The position numbers were made by a program, and so were the translations under genes. Shown here one piece after another: positions 19,600 to 30,620 of a DNA stretch of 64,000 bases. Position 1 is the stretch's first letter; every line of letters starts with the position of its first letter. The notes under the pieces were generated by a model that saw nothing but the letters and a program-made list of their open reading frames with translations, ran no database searches and had not been told where the DNA came from. The DNA lies in assembly GCF_027409185.1 (NCBI RefSeq), contig NC_084462.1:24899577-24963576 (forward strand), given 5' to 3'. The stretch is from Cynocephalus volans. Lineage: Eukaryota; Chordata; Mammalia; Dermoptera; Cynocephalidae.

Positions 19600-21602
19600 G
19601 CCCTGAAGAGAAAGTTTCTCCTCAGGCAACAAATACCAGGATTGGCCGCGCCTAGCACCTTCAGTTGCAACCGGAGAAGAACAAGCTACCTTCTGAGGTG
19701 AGGAAGACCTAAAGGAGAAGAGGAGACTGAACTACTGCAGCGACCCTACAAGATCCTCCAGCCTCGACCCAGTTTTCCCGCCACCAAGAAAAGGCCCGAG
19801 GACGCACACAAGCCCCACCTCCCAGCGGCGTACACGCAAGGCCAAGGCGCACGCGCAGCTGGAAGCTGCCTCTGCGTTTGCGCAGCTGAGGTATTTCCGC
19901 CAACTTCGCCAAATGTCCCGGAAAAACTACAAATCCCAGAATCCTCGTTGGCTTCGCTTTTTTTACGCGAAGCAGCAGCAGAGCCTGATTATTCGTGAAT
20001 CACATCTTCCTTTTACTAACTTTTCTGTTACAGAGTGCCTTTTCCTTCCTCTTTTTGTTTCCTGATTCCTACTCTTCCTTCTAGTCTCCTTCACACCCTT
20101 ATTTTAGTATTTCGAGACGATCCTGAACCCACTCTCGCTTCTACCGCACTCTTTCTTCAGCCAAGCACTCTGTTGGCAGGGAGACCGAGCCGCCCATCAC
20201 CCTGGGGAAACGGCGTGGAAGCGTTTCTTCCCCATTGGCCGAGGCAAAGGGGGCCGACAGCAGACCGTATCCTCTTCCCCGCCCACACGTTTTTATATAA
20301 GGCGGCGCGAAGCCTCAGAGTGCGTTTGGGAAGTTCTGCGTGCGAGCTGGTGGCGGCGGGGCGTCAGGGAAGCCCGCGGGCCGGTGGGCTCGTACGCAGG
20401 CGCCGGGTGGTGGGCGGAGGCGTTGGCGGCGGGGCTGTGGGTGTGGAGGCGGAGAGGAAGGCGTGGTGTCCCCAGGCGATCGCGATTGGGGGAAGGCGGA
20501 GGAGCGAGAGAACGACTCAGCCATTTCCGGGAAAGAGGAAGTTGGACAACATCGGCTGTTTTAGTGGTTTTTTTCCCAATTCGGCAGAGAATATTTTCGA
20601 GGGGGGTGAGTTAAAATGACCTATCGCATTTTACTGAGAACAGTTCTTAGGGAGTCGGTCAGTACGCTCCGCTCTTCCCCTTCCTCTACTTTTAGGTCAA
20701 CCCCTACGCTCCCTCGGAAGCCCTTCTAAGTTAGTGGTCAAAGTGGGGGAGGTGTGCGATCAGCTCATGAATAACTCATAAGGCCCGCCCCTTTCGGGGG
20801 AAACCACGCCCCACCGAGTCGCGCTGACGCACGTTGCGTGTACCAAACCTGAGGAAGCGACGTAACAGTCTCCGCCCCTAGGACGGAGGGCGGGGCGCCA
20901 TCTCCAGCACGTGCTGCATCTACCCGCGCAAGCCCAAAAGGGTGTGCGCAGGCGCTGCCCACTAAGGGGAGGAAGGAGGCGGGGGAGGGAGGTTGTTGGG
21001 TTTAGAGCCGGGCGGAGACCGCCGAGACTCATTCCTCAGGAACAAGGGAAGGGTGTCAAGGAGATCTTTTCACACCAGCTCCCCCGTCCCCTGCCAACGG
21101 TGGGTGGGATCGCGCGGTAGAGACAAAGGATATCAGTAGGGCCGGAGACAGCTGCGACGGGAAGTAGGGTGTCAGTTCAGGGTGGTGGGCTTTTGGGGGG
21201 ACGGCGGGGGTTGTATTTAAACTCCTGGAGCCGTTAAGTTGGTTCGTACTCTAATGAGCGCGCAGCCGGGGTGGTGGCGGAGTGCGCATGCGTGGTTTTG
21301 GGGCGAGAGGAACGCGCTCCAGCAGTGCGCGCTCGCGGCGAAGTGCTAGTGGTAGAGAAAGGGTTCGGCGCACGCGCGGTTGATTCCTCGAGTTCGGGTC
21401 TCTCGGGCATCTTGTTTTGGTCTCGCGGGCGAGTGGGGCGCGCTTTCGGGGAGGTGTTTGGGCGCGAGACTAGGCGAGAAAAGCAGGGCTGCGCGCGCAC
21501 TCGGGAAAGGGGGGAAGGGGGGAAGGGAGCGGGGTCTAGGAAGAGAGGTTAAGCCCCCTGATCCCCTCGTTACCCCCGACTGGGACGGAATAAGGGGAGG
21601 AA
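19600..21602. promoter_or_regulatory. CpG-rich divergent promoter region of ZCWPW1 (-) and MEPCE (+)
   Basis: CpG-dense from about 19780, strongest at 20160-21600, between two head-to-head genes. Visible signals: GGGGCGGAG/GGGCGG GC boxes around 20880 and a GCGCAGGCGC NRF1-like site at 20946-20955. A GCGCATGCG NRF1-like site lies near 21284-21293. CACGTG E-box is at 20909-20914. A plus-strand TATATAA lies at 20294-20300. Long open frames here are the usual by-product of GC-rich sequence. The MEPCE 5' UTR and ZCWPW1 first exon must lie here, but exact start sites cannot be read. Confidence 0.7.
20294..20300 (+). promoter_or_regulatory. Candidate plus-strand TATA box
   Basis: TTTTTATATAAGGCGGCGCG resembles a TATA box beside GC-rich sequence, about 1.3 kb before the MEPCE start codon. 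It could serve a MEPCE 5' exon or an unannotated plus-strand transcript. Confidence 0.4.
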
Positions 21603-23267
21603 ATGATCGAGATGGCGGCGGAGAAGGAGCCGTTTCTGGTGCCGGCCCCGCCGCCGCCTCTCAAAGATGAGTCGGGTGGAGGGGGCGGCCCCACGGTGCC
21701 ACCGCACCGAGAGGCCGCCTCCGGGGAGCTCCGCGGCGGGACGGAACGTGGGCCGGGCCCTCGCGCACGCTCGGCGGGAGCCCCGGCTTCTGGGGCCAGC
21801 AGGGAGAGCCCCGGGGCCACATCCACCCCTCGAAGCGGCTTGGCGCAGCAGCACCGAGGGGGCGGCCCCCAGGCGCAGTCGCACGGAGAGGCCCGCTTGT
21901 CGGATCCCCACGGGCGAGCCGCTCCCCCGGACGTAGGGGAGGAGCGACGGGGAGGGGGCGGAACAGAACTGGGCCCCCCTGCCCCTCCTAGACCCCGTAA
22001 TGGCTATCAGCCCCACCGGCCCCCTGGGGGGGGCGGGGGCAAGAGGAGAAATAGCTGTAATGTAGGGGGAGGTGGTGGAGGCTTCAAACATCCGGCCTTC
22101 AAGAGGCGCAGACGGGTTAATTCGGACTGTGACTCTGTATTACCTTCCAACTTCCTCCTGGGGGGCAATATCTTTGATCCACTAAACCTGAATAGTCTCC
22201 TGGATGAGGAAGTGAGCCGAGCACTTAATGCGGAGACCCCTAAGTCATCCCCACTTCCAGCCAAGGGGCGAGATCCAGTGGAGATCCTCATCCCCAAAGA
22301 TATTACTGACCCGCTCAGTCTCAATACTTGCACTGATGAGGCCCAAGTAATTCTTGCATCGCCACTCAAGACTGGTCGCAAGCGGCATAGACACCGGGGA
22401 CAGCACCACCAGCAGCAGCAGGCAACTGGAGGGAATGATAGCCACTCCGTGCTGTCCACAGCCCCCCTCACTCCCTCACTCCACGGGGAGGGCACCACAC
22501 AGCAGCAGCGGCACAGGGGCCAGAACCGGGATGCCCCCCAACCCTATGAACTCAACACAGCCATCAACTGCAGGGATGAGGTCGTGTCTCCCCTTCCATC
22601 TGCCCTGCAGGGTCCCTCAGGCCCCCTTTCAGCCCCTCCAGCTGTCTCAGTTACCTCTGCACCCCCATCTTCCTCCTCACGACATCGAAAACGTCGCAGG
22701 ACTTCCAGCAAGTCGGAGGCAGGGGCTAGGGGTGGAGTCCAGGGTCCAAAGGAAAAGGGCCGAGGGAGTGGGGGAAGCCGCCACCACCACCACCCACTAC
22801 CTGCAGCAGGCTTCAAAAAGCAGCAGCGCAAGTTCCAGTATGGGAATTATTGCAAGTACTATGGGTACCGCAATCCTTCCTGTGAGGATGGGCGCCTTCG
22901 GGTGTTCAAGCCTGAGTGGTTTCAGGGCCGGGACGTCCTAGATCTGGGCTGCAATGTGGGCCATCTGACCCTGAGCATTGCCTGCAAGTGGGGCCCATCC
23001 CGCATGGTGGGCCTGGATATCGATGCCCGTCTCATCCACTCGGCCCGCCAAAACATCCGACACTACCTGTCCGAGGAACTGCGTCTCCCACCCCAGACTT
23101 CTGAGGGCGACCCAGGGGCAGAGGGTGAGGGAAGGAGCACCACCGTCAGAAAGAGGAGCTGCTTCCCGGCCTCACTGACAGCCAGCCGGGGTCCCATCGC
23201 TGCACCCCAAGTGCCCTTGGATGGAGCAGACACATCAGTCTTCCCCAACAATGTTGTCTTCGTCACG
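21603..23267 (+). CDS. MEPCE: MEPCE exon 1 coding part (residues 1-555)
   Basis: 1665 bp, ending ...VVFVT before GTAAGA. It holds the disordered N-terminal region and the first half of the methyltransferase domain, including motif I. Confidence 0.97.
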
Positions 23268-25426
23268 GTAAGAGGGTCAGAAGGCTCTTGGGATGGGGGG
23301 GGCCAGGTATGAAGATGAGATTAAATTGGAATGTGGCAGGGGAAGGTTATGACCCAGAGGGATTTCTGTGGATTCACTCTTCAGTAGGAGAGCCAGGTTC
23401 CCAAGAGAAGGGCGCAGATTGGTAAGTGAAAGCCTCAGGAGGGTATCTTTCCCCTCCTAAAATATTGAAAGATGGGGTCTCTACCGTGGGGGTTCAAGCT
23501 TGGGATTCTTTCTCATGACAAGAATCTCTTCCCCAAGATAGAGGCTGATTCCTTTTTCCCTGTAATGGGCCTGGACTGTAATCCAGACCAGTCCACCTTC
23601 CCTTGAGGGATGCTGCTCACTAGGGGATTCAGTCCAAATGGAACCTTGCCCTCAATACTATTGAAGGAACATGAGGGTGGGTGCCTGACATGGAATGTCT
23701 TGACAGCAACGGAAGGTTAGGGTAGTGGCAGACTAATAGTTTCTTTACTTTGAAAGAGACCTTGTTTGTAACAGCTGTTTTTGTTTCCCTAAATACAGAG
23801 TTAGTTGAAGAGTGTTAGGGCCAGTGCGTGACTCACTTGGGAGAGTGTGGTGCTGAAAACACCAAGGCCACGGGTTCGGATCTCTATGTAGGGATGGCCG
23901 GTAAGCTCACTTGGGAGAGCGTGGTGCTGACAACACCAAGTAGGGTTAAGATCCCCTTACCGGTCATCTTTAGAAAAAAAAAAAAAAAAAAGTGTTGGTG
24001 GCCAAGAACCCAAATGGCTTGGCTTTAGTTCATCTCCATGTTGACCCTAGATAGTGTAAGGGGGAAGAGTCAGAGACTGCTGAGAGGGGAGAGTACCATG
24101 CCTGGCAGAGAGTCTGTCCCCTGCCTACACATAGCTTCCCATAAAACACTCTAGTTAGGCCATCTGCAGTGTGTTGGGTTAAGTTTGAAGAATGGACTTT
24201 GCAGAAGGTGGTGATAAGCTTATCATCTAGAAAAGGTTTCCTAAGGGATATGGCTTTTCACTTCTCTCAGAGAAAGGAAAGAATAGTCCTGAGACTTTAT
24301 TAGCCCCAGCTTCAGGAAGGAACCATGGGTCTGCCTTTGAAATCTGGGTTAGGTGCCCTTGCATAACATTGAGTCACTCTACTAATGTTTGTAGGTGGGA
24401 ATAAACACAGGACAGGGTCTTGGGAGAACCCCAGTATTCTCTCTCTGAAATTTGATTCCAGCTTGGAAGATCTCATGGATAATTTGCTCCATTTAAAATT
24501 ACCCAGGCCTCCTTTTCATGCTCTTCTGGTTTACCACCAGTAGGAAGTAGAGGCAGGAAGGTATAAAGAGAGAAAATGAGACTCAAAGAAGACACCATTT
24601 GGGAGTTAGTCTGAGGAGTGTCACAGAAGAATGTAACCACCGGCTAAAGTGAGGCTTTAGGACTTTTCTGTCTCAGAAGGCTGCAGAGCAGGTTGTATGG
24701 GGGCAGTGGTTCTTTTAATCCATCTGTTGACCTCACCCGCAATTCTTGCCCTCAGGGTAACTATGTCCTGGATCGAGATGAGCTGGTGGAGGCCCAAACA
24801 CCCGAGTATGATGTGGTGCTCTGCCTCAGCCTCACCAAGTGGGTACATCTGAACTGGGGAGATGAGGGGCTGAAGCGCATGTTTCGCCGGATCTACCGGC
24901 ACCTGCGACCTGGGGGCATCCTGGTGTTGGAGCCCCAACCCTGGTCATCCTATGGCAAGAGAAAGACACTCACGGTGAGTTGGTTTCAGTAGGAATGGGG
25001 AACAGCCCTTCCTTTGGTTGAGGCAAGAAAGGCATCAAAAGCAGAGATTTTCTGAACAAGGCATAAATGCTTCCTTATGGGTGAGGAGAGGAGGCGACAA
25101 GCTGAAGTGGTCCCCTCCCTGCCTTTCTCCTTAGGAAACAATCTACAAGAACTACTATCGAATCCAGCTGAAGCCAGAGCAGTTCACTTCCTACCTGACA
25201 TCTCCAGAGGTGGGCTTCTCCAGCTATGAGCTAGTGGCCACACCCCACACCTCCTCCAAAGGTAAGGCTGGCTTATTTTGTTGGGAGAGGCTGGTCCTGA
25301 CTGAGAGGGTGCAGACCCTGTGAAGAGTCTAGAGGTCCTGCCAGCCCCTCCTGATTACTCACTCTCCCCTCAGGCTTCCAGCGTCCTGTGTACCTGTTCC
25401 ACAAGGCCCGTTCCCCCAGCCACTAA
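21603..25426 (+). CDS. MEPCE: MEPCE, 7SK snRNA methylphosphate capping enzyme (complete)
   Basis: Four exons, 21603-23267, 24756-24974, 25135-25261 and 25374-25426, give 2064 bp or 687 residues (human about 689). The start ATGATCGAGATGGCG encodes [20 protein letters not shown], the conserved N-terminus. Residues 1-400 are low-complexity, rich in G, P, S, H and basic clusters. The C-terminal Bin3 methyltransferase fold has SAM motif [13 protein letters not shown] at residues 445-456, an acidic [10 protein letters not shown] loop, and the Bin3 signature [15 protein letters not shown] in exon 2. Known role: S-adenosylmethionine-dependent methylation of the gamma phosphate of 7SK RNA, then stable retention in the 7SK snRNP with LARP7, which holds P-TEFb inactive. 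It is nuclear. It lies head-to-head with ZCWPW1 and tail-to-tail with PPP1R35. Intron 1 carries a SINE dimer. Confidence 0.98.
23818..23990 (+). repeat. tRNA-Ile-derived SINE dimer in MEPCE intron 1
   Basis: Two tRNA-Ile-like units, the second ending CCGGTCATCTTTAG, then 18 or more A. Flanked by AGTGTTAG / AGTGTTGG. Same orientation as MEPCE. Confidence 0.88.
23991..24755 (+). other. Rest of MEPCE intron 1
   Basis: No repeat or exon recognised; ends at the exon 2 acceptor. Confidence 0.5.
24756..24974 (+). CDS. MEPCE: MEPCE exon 2 (residues 556-628)
   Basis: 219 bp between CCCTCAG and GTGAGT. It encodes [13 protein letters not shown], the Bin3 signature, and [17 protein letters not shown], the strand after motif III. 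Confidence 0.97.
25135..25261 (+). CDS. MEPCE: MEPCE exon 3
   Basis: 127 bp between CTCCTTAG and GTAAGG. It encodes [17 protein letters not shown] and a VGFSSYELV segment. Confidence 0.97.
25374..25426 (+). CDS. MEPCE: MEPCE exon 4 (terminal coding part)
   Basis: 53 bp from CCCCTCAG to the TAA at 25424-25426. It encodes [16 protein letters not shown] at the C-terminus. Confidence 0.97.
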
Positions 25427-25970
25427 GTGGCCCCCTGAACAGAAAGTGTAAAGAGGCTGCTCTTGCTACTCCAAGGACCTGGGGGAAGAGGAAAACATCC
25501 CAAGGTCTTTTCTTTCTGACTCCAGAAATCGTTTCCTTTCTTGGATCTGCAAAGAAAGCGTTTCTTATGTTGCTGCCCCAGGCTCCTCTCTACACCTCTG
25601 GCACCTAAGCAGCAAGCCCAGCTGTGCTGGAGTTACCATCATCTTCCTCTCCCCCAGCCTAGTGGGCTGGATGGCATGGACTGTTTGGTGACCTCTGTTC
25701 TTCTAGGGTATGGGAGGTGGGGGTGTCATTCTCAAGTTCTCTAACCCTTTCCTCCTGTTCTCCCAAGGAGAGAGATTCCCATTTCTCCTCAGCCCTTGTC
25801 CCTAGCTGCATTTCAGTGGACCACGGATAGATGAACTGAGGGTTAGTGGGGGAAGCATGGCAGCAAGGCACGCAGGTACTGTGAAAATCTTCCCTCTGCT
25901 GTCCCCCAGCGGGAGAGGGGTTGGGTTTTGAATGTGAGAACAGCACAATAAACTTGATGTCTAGGGCAGT
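25427..25970 (+). other. MEPCE: MEPCE 3' UTR with AATAAA at 25947-25952
   Basis: About 540 bases of non-coding sequence ending after a canonical AATAAA followed by GT-rich sequence. Cleavage probably lies near 25970. Confidence 0.75.
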
Positions 25971-26893
25971 GGCCCCCACACTGTGTCTGGTACTTTCTAG
26001 CTGGTGGGAAAGAGATGGTCCATGCCTCCCAGTAGAACCTATGTCCTCTCTGCCCATACTAGAGTCTCAAGGAAGAGGACAGGTTTTTCAGTGGTTGGGA
26101 AGATGGTTGAGTTAGTCAAATCTACATGCAAGTACACAACCCTAGACAGGAAAAGTAATAATGCACATTTTGACGTGAAAATTGAAGAGTCTTTTCTCCA
26201 CCCAAAAAAAACCCTTTTGACAGTGTTTTTGATGGGAGCAGAAGGCTACCTTTGGAAGTTAACAGTGGAGTTTAAGTGGGTGTAGAAAAAGTTACTTTGG
26301 ACCAAAGCCACCTACCCGCTCTAGAGCCAACCACCCACCTTTTTTGTGCGGTGGAATTAGACTTACACACAGTTAACATGAAGCTCTCCAGTGGCTTGTC
26401 AAGTGTTACTGGAGCTTTGAACATTCATTCAACAAATATTGAGCACCCCTGGATCAGGTATAAACAAGGACAAGGCTCTTAAAGGTAAAAACGAGATAAT
26501 TTCAGTAACCCAGTGCAAGCAGCTACTTTGCAAGCCTCTTGAGACAAGTTATCAGGGAAGGCCTCCATGAAGTGTAATAGCCTGAGACCTACACTTTAAA
26601 TGATCAGAAACAGGTAGTGCAAAGAAATGAGTGTGGTGTCATCAAAAACAACAGTGGTGGCTGTGACTGAAGTCAGGGAGAGAGGCAGGTAGGGTGGTGA
26701 GGAAAGGGTATCTGAATTCCTGACTTTGACAGTGTTTTCCACATGCCATGACTTTACCACGTTCCGAAAAAGGCCAAAAAACTCGATGTCTGGGCAGCTT
26801 CCAACCTGATGCTAAGTGGACCAAAACGCCTGAAGGGGTTTATAGCCCCATTTTAGGGTTCCCAAGAAGAGTCCCATTTGTTAGCAAAACCAC
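25971..26893. other. Gap between converging MEPCE and PPP1R35 ends
   Basis: No gene. 26430-26460 carries L2-like tail sequence (CATTCAACAAATATTGAGCA). The rest is unassigned. Confidence 0.4.
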
Positions 26894-26899
26894 TTTATT
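26894..26899 (-). terminator. PPP1R35: PPP1R35 polyadenylation signal
   Basis: AATAAA on the minus strand, 54 bases past the stop codon, giving a very short 3' UTR. Confidence 0.8.
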
Positions 26900-26952
26900 C
26901 TGAAAAATAGTTTTAAAGCACAAAAATCTAACAATCCGGGGAGCTTTGAAGT

Positions 26953-27126
26953 CTAAGCCTCCCATCGCCTGAGTGTCCGATGCATGAGGAAGGTATCCTC
27001 TGAAGGGCGGGTCCGGAGTTTAAGCCGAAGAGGGAGCAGACCGTCCAGGATCAGGTGTGGAGATTCATAAAATAGTGTTTCTGGATCACACAGGATGGTC
27101 ATGTCTGGCCCTGGCCCAGGTGGATC
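26953..27126 (-). CDS. PPP1R35: PPP1R35 exon 4 (terminal coding part)
   Basis: 174 bp from acceptor TTAACAG to the TAG at 26953-26955. It encodes [20 protein letters not shown] and ends RRWEA. Confidence 0.95.
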   Translation of the reverse strand, partial: DPPGPGPDMTILCDPETLFYESPHLILDGLLPLRLKLRTRPSEDTFLMHRTLRRWEA

Positions 27127-28017
27127 CTGTTAAGAGTTGGGGCCCAAAGCAATGTTATGTTCAGCGAGGAGGAAAATCAGCGACGGGGTGGGAGCGGGGG
27201 TAGACCGGAGGAAACCCAAGCCCTGGTCCCTTCACCTTTGGGGGCGGGGCTCGGGCCTGCAGTGGCAGAAGCGCCAACCTCTCCCTCAGCGCAGCGTTCA
27301 GAACCTGTTTCTCTGGCACCTGCAGGCTCACCAGGTCCTGGAAGAGCCGCTTGGAGCGCGGCACGTTCAGCCCTGAGACCGTAGGGTGCGCGGAGGTTAG
27401 CGGTGCCCCTCACTCCCAACTCCCGCGCCCGGCCGGCCGCCTGACCCCCTCACCCACGGTCATGCTTTCCTCCAGGATACCACGGATCTGGAAAGATTTT
27501 CTCAGCTGTTCCTCCACGGCCTTGGCGGCATCAAACGGACCCTCGGCTGCGGCCCGCGCCGCCTGCAGCTCGAGGCTCAAGGCCAGGCTGCTGTGCAGCG
27601 CGGGCGCTTCCAGCTCGTGCGGGGCCGCGGACTTGTCGCTCGGTGCAGCGGCCGCCGGCAGCGGCTCGGACCGGACGGGGGAGGGCGGCGCCAGGCGGAA
27701 ACGGACCTGGGAGCAGAGAACGGGGCATTAAAGAGGTGGGCGCGAGGTTCTCAGATGGCTGGGGACCAGGCCGTCCACCAACTCACCTGCCGCCCCTTGC
27801 GAGTCCCGCCCGGCCGCTCCGCCCTCCCCTTCCGCCGGCCGGGGCTGCCCTTCCGCGGCTCGGGACTGTCGGGCCGCGGGCTCAGGCTCAGGTCCAGGCC
27901 GGGCTCGGGCAATGGGGCTCGAGGTTCCGCGGCTCGGGGTTCTGGGGGTAAACCCGGCACCGCCACGCCCTCCCCCCCTTCCACCGATTCCAGCTCTGAC
28001 TCCCCACAGCCCATCAT
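26953..28017 (-). CDS. PPP1R35: PPP1R35, protein phosphatase 1 regulatory subunit 35 (complete)
   Basis: Four exons on the minus strand, 27787-28017, 27454-27706, 27236-27372 and 26953-27126, total 795 bp or 264 residues (human about 253). The start is the first ATG of ATGATG ([11 protein letters not shown]). Residues 1-75 are acidic then proline-rich and basic ([10 protein letters not shown]). An RVxF-type PP1-docking motif, RQVRF, spans the first splice junction at residues 76-80. The C-terminal half has conserved helices: [34 protein letters not shown] and [15 protein letters not shown]. It ends RTLRRWEA. Known role: binds PP1 catalytic subunit and acts with RTTN and CEP295 in centriole elongation. 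It converges with MEPCE; about 1 kb separates the two polyadenylation signals. Confidence 0.97.
27236..27372 (-). CDS. PPP1R35: PPP1R35 exon 3
   Basis: 137 bp from acceptor GTCTCAG to donor GTGAAG. It encodes [20 protein letters not shown]. Confidence 0.95.
27454..27706 (-). CDS. PPP1R35: PPP1R35 exon 2
   Basis: 253 bp from acceptor CTCCCAG to donor GTGAGG. It begins [15 protein letters not shown] and ends in the helix [17 protein letters not shown]. Confidence 0.95.
27787..28017 (-). CDS. PPP1R35: PPP1R35 exon 1 coding part
   Basis: 231 bp, 77 codons, ending CAG before GTGAGT. GC-rich and disordered. Confidence 0.95.
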
Positions 28018-28300
28018 CTCGGAGTTACTGCAGGAGGGCGGGGACGGTGGCGTGCCAAGGATCACAGCACGCAGTATGGCCACCTCATCCTTTTCCCCGC
28101 CCCTCCCAGAGGCCGCTACCGGAAACCGTTAGCCGTAACCCACGAGGGCGGAGACAGCACCCCGGCACACTTTATTGGCGCTCCTAGGCGTCATTTCCTT
28201 TGCTCCGCCCCCCGCTTCCTGGTGGGCTTACGTCCGAGCAACCTTAGCACCGCCCCTAAGCGAGGGTTTTATCGCTGACGCGTGTTGAAGCAGTACAGGT
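28018..28300 (-). promoter_or_regulatory. PPP1R35: PPP1R35 promoter region
   Basis: GC-rich, with GCTCCGCCCC at 28203-28212 and CACCGCCCC near 28248-28256 as candidate Sp1 sites. A minus-strand ETS-like core (GGAAGC) lies near 28215. No TATA box visible. The 82-codon plus-strand frame at 28308 is not convincing as a gene. Confidence 0.5.
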
Positions 28301-29739
28301 CTTCATTATGGCAACTTCTCCTTTCGAAAACTCTCATGTGGTATCCTTGCCAGGCAGACTCTTCGCCAGGCTGTTTTGGGGTACCGAGTACGTCAGTCCT
28401 CCCTCTTGGGGCGACAAATGGAGCAGCTTTAACTTAACAGGCCAGTGCCCTCATTTAGACAACCGCACTGTGCCCCACTGTATCTCCGCGTGTTCCGTCG
28501 CCTCCGAACTTGGACCGTATCTTTCCTATATGAGGGGGGGTGGGGCTCTCTGACCCCAGCCCACGTTCCCAACTGGGACCCATCCATTTTTGCAGCATTT
28601 TGTGACTTACTTTCCCCTTCGAGAGTTCCCTAAAATATTAATCTGTATAAAAATTAGATATTTGTGTATGCTAGGTACAGAAAAAAAAAATGTCTCGGTG
28701 GATTCATCCTGGACCCCAAACTTCAGGTAGCGGAAGACCCCTGGACTGCAGGGCAGAGGAGATTGGAGCTCCCACCCGTTCCCTGTGTTCCTTGGGGCAG
28801 GTGTCTTCAGTTCCACAAGCGTCCAGGTTATTCTTGTGTAAAATGTACTAAGTTGGGTTCAGGATTCTTGAGGCTCTCCCCTGAATGACCTAGTGTTCAG
28901 TCAGCAGGCATGTTTATGTACCACTTTTCAGTTCGAGAGTTTTCACGTCCTTTATTTTTATCTTCCCAGCAAATGCTGTGGAAGATCAATAAGAATGGAC
29001 AGTGTAGCCCGCATTTTACAAAAAAAAAAAAAGATTTTAAGGGTGAATTTCAATAGTAAAATACTAAAGGCTTTTCTCCTAAAGTCAGGAATTAGTATGT
29101 TCATTGTCTCTACTATTTAATAGTGAGAGGGAATAGGGCAGTACAGATATAAATACTACATTTTTAAAAAGTGGACGTACGAATATAAGCAAAATGGTGA
29201 CATGGGGAAGGAGAGAACAGAATGAAGGGAAAAGAGGCTAGACATCTGTGAGTATATATACTTTGTTTTGTAAATTTGATTTTGGAAATGTATACGTGTG
29301 ACATGATTATATGATAAAAATTAATTTAAAAAATCAATCTCTAAAAGTTGGAAGTAAAATGAAACAACCTAAATGTGTATCTAGTTGGTGACATAACTAC
29401 ACAGAATGGAACTCTTCTGAAATGACGTTAAAACACAGTAATTTGAACATCCGTAATATCTACTCTAAGGACAAAAATAACGGACTTTAAAAAATTTTTT
29501 TTTAAAAAGCCATAAAATCTTACATTGTTCTTGGTAGTCTTGTTGGGAATAAGTGAAAATGTGTAGGGTAAAACAGATAATCGTGCTGATGTAATCAGAA
29601 CTGGAATTTCAGCATGGGAGATGCAGATGTAAAATCAGTGATATTATGCAAAATCCCTGTAGTCTTAAATTTGGATAGGATTTGAATTCATAGTGTGTTT
29701 TACCTTAAATTAAAAAATATCTATATCCTAAGTCTGTCC
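28301..29739. other. Intergenic sequence
   Basis: AT-rich from 28900 on. No gene or clear repeat apart from an A-run near 29020-29031. Confidence 0.4.
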
Positions 29740-30620
29740 ACTGAAAAGCCCTTAGAAACAATGAAACCCAGTGAGCACTCCTGGCCCCCAGATTTTGGTC
29801 TCTGAGCATTTAAAAACCTGTACACAAATGTAAATAGCAGCTTTATTCCTAGTAGCCAAAAACTGTAAATGAACCAGATGTTCTTCAACAGGTAAAGGGT
29901 GAAACTGTGGGACATTCATACCATAAAATACTACTCAGTAATAAAAAGAAACGAACTACTGATAACATGCAACAACTTGGATGAATTACCAGGTAATTAT
30001 GCTGAACCAAAAAATGCCAATTCCAAAAAATTACATGCTGTATGGTTTCGTTTATAAATCATTTTAGGAATGACAAAAGTTAAGAAATAAAAGAAAGATT
30101 TAGTGGTTGCCAGATGTTAGAGATTAAGTGAAAGGGGTGGTGAGACAGAGGTGCTGCAGTGTCACTAGGGATACTTTGGTGTTGAAACTTCTTTACTGTG
30201 GTGGTGGATACACGAATCTACACAGGAGATAAAATCATATAGACTTCAATACACAAACACACACAAATGATTAGAAAACCAGGAAATGTAAATTAGGTTT
30301 GTGGATTATGTGAATGTCAATGTCCTGGTTATGATAGTACAGCTTTGCAAAATGTTACTATTGGGAAAACTGGGGAAAGTATGCAGGTGACCTTTCTATA
30401 TTATTTTTTATAACTGCATATGAATCTACAATTATCTCAATAAAACATTTAATTAAAAATAATGTTGGGGTTGGGAACAGTGCTTGAGGGTATATAGATA
30501 AAACAAGTTTAGCCAAATGTTGATATTGTTGAAGCTGAGTGATGGGTACATGAGGTTTTATTATATTTTCTCTACTTTTGCATATATTTGAACATTTCTA
30601 TGATTAAAAGTTTTTTGCTT
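29740..30620 (+). repeat. L1 LINE 3' end (L1M-type)
   Basis: Typical ORF2-end and 3' UTR phrases: TAGCAGCTTTATTCCTAGTA, ATACTACTCAGTAATAAAAA, GTATGGTTTCGTTTATAA, CTTTACTGTGGTGGTGGATA. It closes with CATTTCTATGATTAAAAGTT. Diverged, so old. Confidence 0.8.

Noticed and set aside
20035-20619. 194-codon plus-strand frame ahead of MEPCE
   Set aside because: It runs through the CpG promoter, where stops are rare, begins at a weak non-ATG start and has arginine/glycine-rich shadow composition.
21570-22498. Long minus-strand frames opposite MEPCE exon 1
   Set aside because: GC-rich shadows of the MEPCE coding frame.
28308-28553. 82-codon plus-strand ORF beside the PPP1R35 promoter
   Set aside because: It has an ATG in good context and lies by a promoter, but the peptide resembles nothing I know and no splice or conservation evidence is visible.
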